Of a stretch of 7,226 bases of DNA, positions 1 through 5,499 are shown piece after piece. The stretch is from contig JARYMR010000080.1 in assembly GCA_029907045.1 (NCBI GenBank), positions 1 to 7,226 on the forward strand, in the 5' to 3' direction. This DNA is from Candidatus Bathyarchaeota archaeon. GTDB lineage: Archaea > Thermoproteota > Bathyarchaeia > Bathyarchaeales > UBA233. Position 1 is the first letter of the stretch; the number at the start of each line of letters is the position of its first letter. The notes beneath the pieces are model-generated. The model made no database searches. It worked only from the letters and a program-made list of their open reading frames with translations, and was not told the DNA's origin. The translations under genes and the position numbers were made by a program.

Positions 1-153
1 TATGATGGGCGATTCTTTTAGTTTTTCTGTTACTGTTGATAGTATGCGGTCTACTGTTGCTTGCAGTTGGTCTTCTTGGCATTCTATTTCGAATTCTATT
101 TCGCCTATTTTCATTTTTACGCGGATTGGTGGTTTTGGGATTGTTTCTGTCAA
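1..153 (-). CDS. Unrecognised small protein, 5' part only (runs off left edge)
   Basis: The minus strand is open from 153 to the window edge (51 codons visible, no stop). The proposed start is TTG at 153-151, because a Shine-Dalgarno-like AAGGTGG lies at 158-164, four bases upstream, and a TATA element at about 202-211 would place the transcript start near 180. An in-frame GTG at 198-196 is too close to that TATA box, and an ATG at 114-112 (residue 14) has no ribosome binding site. The visible protein begins with a Pro-rich stretch, then a strand-like segment (about residues 11-25, alternating charged and hydrophobic, KMKIGEIEFEIE), then an amphipathic helix rich in Gln, Glu and Leu (about 27-47). 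I do not recognise the family and assign no function. Codon choice (A- and C-ending) matches the divergent nuclease gene, which supports real coding. The gene could be longer or a domain of a larger protein; the C-terminus is not visible. Confidence 0.6.
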   Translation of the reverse strand, partial: MTETIPKPPIRVKMKIGEIEFEIECQEDQLQATVDRILSTVTEKLKESPII

Positions 154-201
154 TGTTCCACCTTGTTGTTTATTGAATTGTGCATCTTGTTCATGCACAA
201 C

Positions 202-211
202 ATTTAAATAT
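202..211. promoter_or_regulatory. Shared divergent TATA box
   Basis: The sequence ATTTAAATAT is nearly palindromic. On the plus strand, TTTAAATA (203-210) matches the archaeal box A consensus TTTAWATA; on the minus strand the same bases read TATTTAAAT. Taking about 25 bases to the start site, transcription would begin near 230-233 for the plus-strand nuclease gene (start 247) and near 180 for the minus-strand gene (start 153). Both leaders would carry the Shine-Dalgarno motifs seen. One element may therefore serve both directions, which is inference from spacing alone. Confidence 0.55.
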
Positions 212-235
212 CACATCCGCAAACAATTGGCTATT

Positions 236-240
236 GGTGA
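236..240 (+). promoter_or_regulatory. Ribosome binding site deciding the nurA start
   Basis: GGTGA, complementary to the 3' end of archaeal 16S rRNA, lies six bases before the GTG at 247 but only three before the TTG at 244. This favours GTG 247. A later in-frame ATG at 304 has no such motif. Confidence 0.55.
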
Positions 241-246
241 ATCTTG

Positions 247-1290
247 GTGAACACTCAATACACTATAACAACAACACAGAAATATAATTTTCCACAACCA
301 ACCATGGAAACCGCACTGCCGCAACGCCTAATACAATTAAGCTTACATTCGCTAAAAAACGTGCAAAACAACAACATTCAACTAAACCAACAAGGCATAC
401 ATGCAACACAATTCCTCCAACCAATACAACTAAAACCAAGACAAGAACCAACCATAGTCGCAGCAGTAGACACGTCAAGCATAAAAATCGGCGAAACAAA
501 CACTGGCATCCTAATCGCCATAAGAGGAGCAAACATATGGAAACAAAACCGCACCTATCGCTATATCCGCCTTGGACCATTTATCCTCCACATAACAGAA
601 GAAAACAAGAAAGAAGTTTATAGCGCATTGCAGAACGCACTAAACCCAGCCGGCGAAAACAACCAAAACCCACCAAACCTTCAGCAAATGCCAACCCGCC
701 TCGCAAGCCTCCTCGAAAGGTGGCTTCAAAAAATGCTCTCAAAAACCCTAAACAACAGCCTAATCCTTTTCGACGGCTCACTAACCAGCGGAACCCCAGA
801 CACACCAACAAAAATCATGAAAGAAATCCTTGAAACAGCAAGAAAACGCGAAAACACAGTCTTAGCCTTCTCAAAAATGACAAATTTGAGGCTTAATGGA
901 CACATAATAACCGAAATCCTCCCAAACCACAAATCACCATACGTGATTGAAGCCTTTGGCCTAAGGGTCAGGCCACCAATAGTTTTATTCGGCGACATTT
1001 ACGTTGCCAAACTTTCAAAAGGAAATTATGCTTTCAGACTAGACATCGACAAAGAAACGCCATTACCGCAGAGAATTGAGGCTGTTGAAAGGCTCTTGGG
1101 AAATGACCTCCTAGCTCAAGGCTATCCAGAAACGCTACGTTTGGCGCATATTCTCTGCACATTCACAGCTAATGAGGTTATTGCCATGCAACATTTTATA
1201 ACGCGAAAATGCGGCGTCAAAATCATAAACAGACCAGACATGCACCGGCTTCTCTTCGGAGTTTTCGGAAAAGGAGAGGGCAACCTATGA
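247..1290 (+). CDS. nurA: NurA-domain nuclease
   Basis: NurA is a 5'-to-3' exonuclease and endonuclease that works with the HerA translocase to resect DNA ends for recombinational repair. This 347-residue protein shows the NurA motifs in order: an Asp in VDTSS (D75), a Glu in the helix before the second motif (E157), an Asp in LFDGSL (D176), a Lys in the AFSKMT motif (K210), a GDIYVAKLSKG...FRLDID segment (about 249-268), and GYP...LAH near the C-terminus (Y293, H301). The E157-D176 and Y293-H301 spacings resemble the metal-binding and catalytic set reported for Sulfolobus NurA, from memory. The first 65 residues are Gln/Asn-rich and less conserved in appearance. GTG 247 is chosen for its GGTGA site; TTG 244 or ATG 304 are alternatives. 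The stop overlaps the start of herA by four bases, so the two are translationally coupled. The gene is the first of its transcript, behind the divergent TATA box. Confidence 0.88.
   Translation: MNTQYTITTTQKYNFPQPTMETALPQRLIQLSLHSLKNVQNNNIQLNQQGIHATQFLQPIQLKPRQEPTIVAAVDTSSIKIGETNTGILIAIRGANIWKQNRTYRYIRLGPFILHITEENKKEVYSALQNALNPAGENNQNPPNLQQMPTRLASLLERWLQKMLSKTLNNSLILFDGSLTSGTPDTPTKIMKEILETARKRENTVLAFSKMTNLRLNGHIITEILPNHKSPYVIEAFGLRVRPPIVLFGDIYVAKLSKGNYAFRLDIDKETPLPQRIEAVERLLGNDLLAQGYPETLRLAHILCTFTANEVIAMQHFITRKCGVKIINRPDMHRLLFGVFGKGEGNL
1273..1280 (+). promoter_or_regulatory. Ribosome binding site for herA inside nurA
   Basis: GGAGAGGG within the last codons of nurA ends six bases before ATG 1287. 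Together with the ATGA stop/start overlap (1287-1290) it supports this start over in-frame upstream ATG codons such as the one at 1209, which would overlap nurA by 82 bases. Confidence 0.6.
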
Positions 1291-2744
1291 AATTGTACAA
1301 GAAAGAGGGCAACGTAGTTCAAATCCTAAGCTTCCCAAATGAGAATGTGGAGAAAGGCGATTATCTACTCATTGAGGATGCGGATGCTGGTAAGGCGTTA
1401 ATTGCGCAGGTTATTGATGTGCAATTCGCAAATATTCCAGGAATCCTTGAAGAACTCTTGCGGGGGTTGCCAGACGGCGGCGAACTCATCCAAGGCGAAG
1501 ACTTCGACCCATTAGAAATTGCGCCCCATATCACTTATATTCAAGACGCAAGTCTCCTCATCTGCAAGATTAGGGCTACTGTTGAGAATGATGGTTTAAG
1601 CCCAAGCAGTTCATGGCTTCCTTCCCGCTCCCAATCAGCAATAAGAAAACTGTCCTTACTAATGCTGCTTAAACTGGCAAAAGTGGATGGAAAGCTCCCC
1701 ATACAATTAGGCGCCACAAAAGACGCTTCACCCTTAACAATTGACGCCTCAGCCTTAGATGGAAGATTAAACATAATCACTGGTAAGAAGGAAACTGGCA
1801 AGTCGCATCTTTCCAAACTTTTGATTTCAAGCCTTGTGGGATACAAAGCCACCGTTATCGTCTTCGACTTAAACGGCGAATACCTAAGCCTCGGAATGAC
1901 AGCAGACGGGAAAAGAAACGCCTATTATGATAAAATTCATGTTTTGACGCCAGCCCAAAACTTCAAGGTAGCCCTAAAACAACTAAACCTCCACGTCCTA
2001 CTGGATATTCTTATTCATGCGCTTCATTTGCCTGGAACATCAGCCCGCGAATTTAGGCGTATATGGCAATCACTAAAAGAACGGGACATGCTAAACATGC
2101 ATGAGTTGGGCGAGGCTATACGCAATTGGCATTGTAATCAGCATGTTAAAGACGCGTTATTTTCCCGCTACTACGCCTTAGTCAATTCGGGCTTTTTCAC
2201 AGATAACATTACAGAAGCAAACCTAATCGAAGAATGCCTATTCAAGGCAAGGGAGCAAGGCGGAGCCATAATAATAAACTTGAGAAACACTTCGATGATA
2301 GACCGCCAAATCGTCGTAGAATACCTCTTAGGGAAACTCGTAGAACTCCTAACAAGCTGGAAATTGAGGGCTATTTTCCTCTTCGCCGAAGAAGCCCACT
2401 TGTACTTACGTGAAACCTATTGGGATGACATTGTAACGCGGATGCGCCACTTCGGCATATTCACAACTTTCATAACAAACCAGCCAGACACTATACGAGA
2501 AAACATTTACCGCCAAGCAGACAACATATTCCTCTTCAACTTCACAAACGAACATGACTTAGAAGTTGTTTCACGGGCTGCACGTGTTGATGCGGAAACA
2601 GTAAAATCCATAGCCAAAGACTTGCCGCCACATCACTGCCTAGTGTTGGGAAAGGTTGTCAAGGATTTTCCAATGGTTGTGAAGGTTAAGGCTTTAGACA
2701 TAAAAACAATGGGAGAAACCCGCCTATTCTTCAAAGACTCTTAA
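1287..2744 (+). CDS. herA: HerA-like hexameric DNA translocase ATPase
   Basis: HerA is an FtsK/HerA-superfamily motor that encircles duplex DNA and pumps it into NurA during end resection. The 485-residue product has an N-terminal beta-rich region (about 1-100) fitting the HAS-barrel, then the ATPase core. Walker A is GKKETGKS (166-173), followed by the family motif FDLNGEY (193-199), Walker B IFLFAEEAH (363-371) with E368 and E369, and TNQPDTI (397-403) followed by IYRQADNIFLF, which corresponds to the sensor and arginine-containing region. Length is close to characterised archaeal HerA (about 500 residues). Walker B has an EE pair in place of the textbook DE, and TNQP replaces the common QRP form, so this is a somewhat divergent member. 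It overlaps nurA by four bases and ends the unit, facing a minus-strand gene 70 bases away. A role in defence against foreign DNA, known for some HerA relatives, cannot be excluded. Confidence 0.88.
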   Translation: MKLYKKEGNVVQILSFPNENVEKGDYLLIEDADAGKALIAQVIDVQFANIPGILEELLRGLPDGGELIQGEDFDPLEIAPHITYIQDASLLICKIRATVENDGLSPSSSWLPSRSQSAIRKLSLLMLLKLAKVDGKLPIQLGATKDASPLTIDASALDGRLNIITGKKETGKSHLSKLLISSLVGYKATVIVFDLNGEYLSLGMTADGKRNAYYDKIHVLTPAQNFKVALKQLNLHVLLDILIHALHLPGTSAREFRRIWQSLKERDMLNMHELGEAIRNWHCNQHVKDALFSRYYALVNSGFFTDNITEANLIEECLFKAREQGGAIIINLRNTSMIDRQIVVEYLLGKLVELLTSWKLRAIFLFAEEAHLYLRETYWDDIVTRMRHFGIFTTFITNQPDTIRENIYRQADNIFLFNFTNEHDLEVVSRAARVDAETVKSIAKDLPPHHCLVLGKVVKDFPMVVKVKALDIKTMGETRLFFKDS

Positions 2745-2814
2745 TTGGTGTCTTCGTTAACAGAATTAAACCTAATAAACAGATTTTAAATTAGTCGAAC
2801 ATTATAGGATTCAA

Positions 2815-3147
2815 TTATATTAGTCGCTTAAAACGTTTACTAACTGAATCATAGAAATAAGCAATACATAAACCAATTGCTACTATAAACAAACAGATTA
2901 TTCCTAACAATCCTTCCCAATAAAGCAAGTAGATAATTGCGCTAGCGAATGATAAAAACAACAAATTTTGAAAGTGAATAGCGCGATATTTAATGAGCCT
3001 TTTATTTGCTTCTTTATCTCCTAGTGCTCTGAAAAATCTGATAGAGTGATCTGTGCTCATAGGAATTTCCAATTCTGCTATTTCTTTTTCGATACACCCC
3101 TGCAAACCGTGTCCTACTTTCTTGAAGGAATCTAACTTTTCTTGCAA
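2815..3147 (-). CDS. C-terminal part of a frameshifted four-helix membrane protein
   Basis: This frame carries about 110 codons. It begins with a charged, probably helical segment (residues 1-55, rich in Lys and Glu) and ends with two membrane helices (about 60-77 and 80-99) and a basic tail (SKRFKRL). The only start candidate near its beginning is TTG at 3147-3145, with no Shine-Dalgarno motif before it; the frame itself opens just after a TAA at 3174-3172. It overlaps the upstream frame by 134 bases. The overlapping portion of the upstream frame reads as an Arg/Ser-rich, unprotein-like sequence, while this frame continues naturally. I therefore read it as the second half of the gene whose first half lies at 3014-3445. 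Function is unknown. If it is translated independently it would be a small two-helix membrane protein. Confidence 0.6.
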   Translation of the reverse strand: MQEKLDSFKKVGHGLQGCIEKEIAELEIPMSTDHSIRFFRALGDKEANKRLIKYRAIHFQNLLFLSFASAIIYLLYWEGLLGIICLFIVAIGLCIAYFYDSVSKRFKRLI

Positions 3148-3445
3148 GAAAGAGCATGGTAAAAAGAAAGATTAGCAGACATCCAAGAATTGGGATTTTG
3201 ACCTCGGTGGGAATACCGCCTCCAATTACACCTTTCCCATAAATGATTGCAAGGATAGTTCCTAAAACCGTAGCTGTAGTAAAAGGTATTTCCCATAGAA
3301 GTTTGTCATAATATCTCCAATCTTCTGCACAACGATTGTATTGTTGTATCAAAAGACTAATTTTTATCCGGTTTATTTTATTCTTTTCAAAAGTTTCCTT
3401 CCACACCGACAGTTTATGTATGATTTCGTCTTCTGCGTTTTTCAT
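3014..3445 (-). CDS. N-terminal part of a frameshifted four-helix membrane protein
   Basis: The first half of an unrecognised membrane protein. The ATG at 3445-3443 is taken as the start; an in-frame TTG three codons earlier (3454) is possible, and neither has a well-placed Shine-Dalgarno motif, so leaderless translation is plausible. Counting from TTG 3454, an amphipathic charged region (about 1-50) precedes membrane helices at about 54-73 (starting LLWEIPF) and 87-104 (ending FTMLFLARK). A GKGVIGGGIP loop joins them. After residue 106 the frame becomes Arg/Ser-rich and ends at 3014, whereas the +1 frame continues into a sensible helix-linker-two-helix sequence. A repaired protein would have about 212 residues with helix-TM-TM-helix-TM-TM layout and both ends probably cytoplasmic. 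It is more AT-rich than its neighbours, which hints at an accessory gene. I do not assign a family. Confidence 0.6.
   Translation of the reverse strand: MKNAEDEIIHKLSVWKETFEKNKINRIKISLLIQQYNRCAEDWRYYDKLLWEIPFTTATVLGTILAIIYGKGVIGGGIPTEVKIPILGCLLIFLFTMLFLARKVRFLQESRTRFAGVYRKRNSRIGNSYEHRSLYQIFQSTRR
3130..3171 (-). other. Probable frameshift site
   Basis: The switch between the two frames of the membrane-protein gene must lie below 3171, since the second frame has a stop at 3174-3172. Two short homopolymers on the coding strand, T5 at 3165-3161 and A4 at 3140-3137, are the likeliest places for one extra base. Removing one A at the second joins LFLARK directly to LDSFKK without disturbing either helix pair. 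Confidence 0.5.
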
Positions 3446-3476
3446 AACCTTCAATCTTATAATGTTATTGTCTATT

Positions 3477-3486
3477 CTTAAAATTT
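3477..3486 (-). promoter_or_regulatory. Candidate TATA box for the membrane-protein gene
   Basis: On the minus strand AAATTTTAAG is centred at about 3480, roughly 26 bases from the TTG at 3454 and 35 from the ATG at 3445. This fits a leaderless or nearly leaderless transcript. A second AT-rich candidate, TTTATAAA near 3529-3536, would give a leader of about 50 bases. Confidence 0.3.
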
Positions 3487-3541
3487 CTCATTTGTACAGC
3501 GATACTATAATAGAATAAACATTTTTTTATAAATTCAACAC

Positions 3542-4006
3542 CTACAACCTGCTGTTTTCTTTGTAAAAACTTAACTTTTGCAATTTCTCGTAATTTTTCT
3601 TAAAAAAATCCATGAAGGTTTTTGTTAAATCGTATTTTTCCACTTCGTTCAACTGGACCCAACGCAATTCTTCAGCATCACTTGAAGCCTTCAAATTTCC
3701 GCCTTTGAGTTTGACAAAATAGTCAATTATGACAAAGTGATATTTTATTTCGCCCTTTTCATCTCTAACAACATTATCAACAACATCTATAAGCTCCGGT
3801 TCACAAACTTCCAAACCAGTTTCTTCGGCGACTTCCCTAACAACAGTTTGGCTAACGCTTTCGCCAAGCTCCACCAAACCGCCAGGAATGCTCCATTTGC
3901 CACGTCCAGGCTCGCTTTTTCTCTTTTCAAGCAATATTTTTCCGTCTTTAATTATTACTGCGCCAACGCCTACAACAGGCTGTTTTGGATAAAGCCTTTT
4001 AATCAA
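3542..4006 (-). CDS. Nudix hydrolase, ADP-ribose pyrophosphatase-like
   Basis: A 154-residue cytoplasmic hydrolase of nucleoside diphosphate-linked compounds. The Nudix box is perfect at residues 43-65: G43, then E49, R57-E58, E61-E62, G64, L65 in the GX5EX7REUXEEXGU pattern, with the glutamates binding Mg2+. The preceding strand (VVGVGAVIIKDGKILLEKR), GKWSIPGG, and the following IDVVDNVVRDEKGEIKYHFVI-type segment resemble the single-domain Nudix group labelled ADP-ribose pyrophosphatase. The true substrate cannot be fixed from sequence, and 8-oxo-dGTP or other nucleotides are possible. The start is TTG at 4006-4004; no ATG or GTG is available before the conserved core, and an in-frame stop lies not far upstream. 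A GGGG at 4014-4017 is a weak ribosome site. It follows the rhomboid gene by 38 bases in the same direction, so co-transcription is likely. The C-terminal 30 residues are Lys/Phe-rich and helical. Confidence 0.88.
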   Translation of the reverse strand: MIKRLYPKQPVVGVGAVIIKDGKILLEKRKSEPGRGKWSIPGGLVELGESVSQTVVREVAEETGLEVCEPELIDVVDNVVRDEKGEIKYHFVIIDYFVKLKGGNLKASSDAEELRWVQLNEVEKYDLTKTFMDFFKKNYEKLQKLSFYKENSRL

Positions 4007-4044
4007 ACCTAAACCCCATTTAAACTCATATCTTAATTTTCTGC

Positions 4045-5412
4045 TTATATTATTGGCTCAAAACGACGCCAAAAGGTTTCAGATTCTTCACCAACAACTG
4101 CTAAATCCTTGTCCTTCTTAAAAACCACAGCAAGCGCTATAACCGCAACAAAAAATGACGGAAATCCTGTATACTGCGTAATGTCTGTAAGGTTCACTGT
4201 TTGAGAGGATAGATAAAAATTGTAGCTTGAATTGCCAATTTTTATCTCGTATTGATAAATAAATACTACTTCAGTTGTCAAATTTCCTTCGCCATAACTT
4301 AGGAAACCGTCACCGTCATACCTTCCCTCAAAGTAATCAATTATCAACTTTACAGGAAAATTTTGCCTTCCAACTCCTACTTGTAGCGTAATACTTACCG
4401 TATTCAGACTTACGTTTTCATCAATCTTAGCCTTGTCATAAAGGAGCTTAACATAGTATAATCTGCTCAGCAATATTCTTGTTTGGTCTAAGGATATGCT
4501 GGCAAGTTGTGATTCAATGCTTTCTGATAACTGAAGACCCACATAATCCATGTATGGTGTTCCTTCGCAAGTATACTGAATTGTTGCTGACTTGATGTTG
4601 CCTTGATTGGTTAATCCAACCGAAGCATAAGCGGCGCCAAACAACAATGAGGATAGGAGCACCGCAACGATGGCTTTTGTGATTTGACCTAATCCCACGG
4701 TTTTTCTAGGCAGGAACGTTAAGTATGGTGGTAAGGCGATTTTTCGCATTAGCTTAAGTTGGCTTATTCTCTCTTTTTTGGCAAGAAGTGGTAGTAATGC
4801 TATTCCTGCGATGAAGCCTCCTGCATGGGCGAACACGGCTGTGCTTTCCGCTAACCGTGCATATCCATAAATTAGTTGGGTTGCAAACCAGAAGATTAGG
4901 TAGTAGGCTGCTTTCATTCTAAAGAACATGGGGAAGAGGAAGAAAAACCAGCCCATGACAAGGGATGTTCCAGGATAAAGGATTAGGTATGCGCCTAAGA
5001 CTCCGCTTATGGCTCCAGAAGCACCTATGGCTGGAATAACATAGGCTGAAAATCCTCCCAAAAAGCTGAAGGCTGTGTGAAAAATTGAGGCTACAATTCC
5101 AGAAATGAAATACAAGGCTAGATATTTTATTCCGCCAAGAACGTTTTCAACGGCTCTTCCAAATAGGTATAGGAAGTACATGTTGAAGAGTATGTGGAAG
5201 AAGTCTGCGTGGAGAAACATGGACGTAAATACTCTAAACCACTGAGAGGGCATTGTAATGAGGGATGGAACGAAGCCTCCAGCGCTTACCCAGTAATCGC
5301 TTACTTCAAGGAAAAAGCTGGTATAGGATGTTATGGCGTATACGGCAATGTTAATCCCAATTATAACCAGAGTAGCTATTGGTCTTTTTTGAGTGCGGGT
5401 TGCATCACCCAT
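4045..5412 (-). CDS. Rhomboid intramembrane serine protease with extra C-terminal outer domain
   Basis: Rhomboids cut transmembrane substrates within the bilayer using a Ser-His dyad. The core (about residues 11-210) has six helices with all hallmarks: WFRVFTSMFLHADFFHILFN (H68, H73, N77), GASGAISG with catalytic S132, and FAHAGGFIAG with catalytic H196. The protein is 455 residues, far longer than a minimal rhomboid of about 200. After a basic cytoplasmic linker (211-245) come a seventh helix (about 246-264), an outer region of about 150 residues rich in beta-like segments with four N-x-S/T sequons (N333, N377, N393, N407), an eighth helix (about 416-431), and a charged cytoplasmic tail starting KKDKD. 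The positive-inside pattern fits this topology. I do not recognise the outer domain; it may select substrates. ATG 5412 lacks a clear ribosome site, and a slightly longer N-terminus is possible. It lies 87 bases after the ABC permease and 38 before the Nudix gene. Confidence 0.9.
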   Translation of the reverse strand: MGDATRTQKRPIATLVIIGINIAVYAITSYTSFFLEVSDYWVSAGGFVPSLITMPSQWFRVFTSMFLHADFFHILFNMYFLYLFGRAVENVLGGIKYLALYFISGIVASIFHTAFSFLGGFSAYVIPAIGASGAISGVLGAYLILYPGTSLVMGWFFFLFPMFFRMKAAYYLIFWFATQLIYGYARLAESTAVFAHAGGFIAGIALLPLLAKKERISQLKLMRKIALPPYLTFLPRKTVGLGQITKAIVAVLLSSLLFGAAYASVGLTNQGNIKSATIQYTCEGTPYMDYVGLQLSESIESQLASISLDQTRILLSRLYYVKLLYDKAKIDENVSLNTVSITLQVGVGRQNFPVKLIIDYFEGRYDGDGFLSYGEGNLTTEVVFIYQYEIKIGNSSYNFYLSSQTVNLTDITQYTGFPSFFVAVIALAVVFKKDKDLAVVGEESETFWRRFEPII

Positions 5413-5470
5413 GGGAATGCCGAGGCTTCTTTTCAGCCATTTGCCCCCATGCTAGTTACAATTGCAGCAG

Positions 5471-5479
5471 CATAAATTT
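5471..5479 (-). promoter_or_regulatory. Candidate TATA box for the rhomboid gene
   Basis: AAATTTATG on the minus strand, centred near 5474, sits in the 87-base gap after the permease gene. It would start transcription near 5449, either leaderless at an ATG at 5450-5448 or with a leader of about 37 bases to ATG 5412. The match to consensus is modest. Confidence 0.25.
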
Positions 5480-5499
5480 GTTGGTAAACTTACAATTTG

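Noticed and set aside
2..250. Plus-strand open frame at the left edge
   Set aside because: The translation is Ser/Cys/Phe-rich without a recognisable fold, and the opposite strand gives a better protein with promoter and ribosome site.
263..998. Open minus-strand frames opposite nurA
   Set aside because: They are antisense to a well-supported nuclease, lack family motifs, and are Leu/Val/Cys/Arg-rich as expected when A/C-rich codons are read backwards.
1209..1286. Upstream in-frame ATG extension of herA
   Set aside because: It would overlap nurA by 82 bases, adds an Arg/Gln-rich segment unlike the HAS-barrel, and has no better ribosome site than ATG 1287, where the ATGA overlap and GGAGAGG fit.
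2745..2814. Terminator in the convergent gap after herA
   Set aside because: It is AT-rich but has only a T4 run on either strand and no stable hairpin that I can see; not strong enough to call.
3130..3171. Programmed ribosomal frameshifting in the membrane-protein gene
   Set aside because: The shift needed is +1, with no classic slippery site or downstream structure evident, so an indel in a homopolymer is the simpler reading.
4018..4024. TTTAAAT on the minus strand as a Nudix promoter
   Set aside because: Its expected start site, about 3995, lies inside the gene after the only usable start codon (TTG 4006), so it would not give the protein seen.
5194..5475. Plus-strand open frame opposite the rhomboid N-terminus
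   Set aside because: It is antisense to the conserved catalytic core region and has no motif, promoter or ribosome site.
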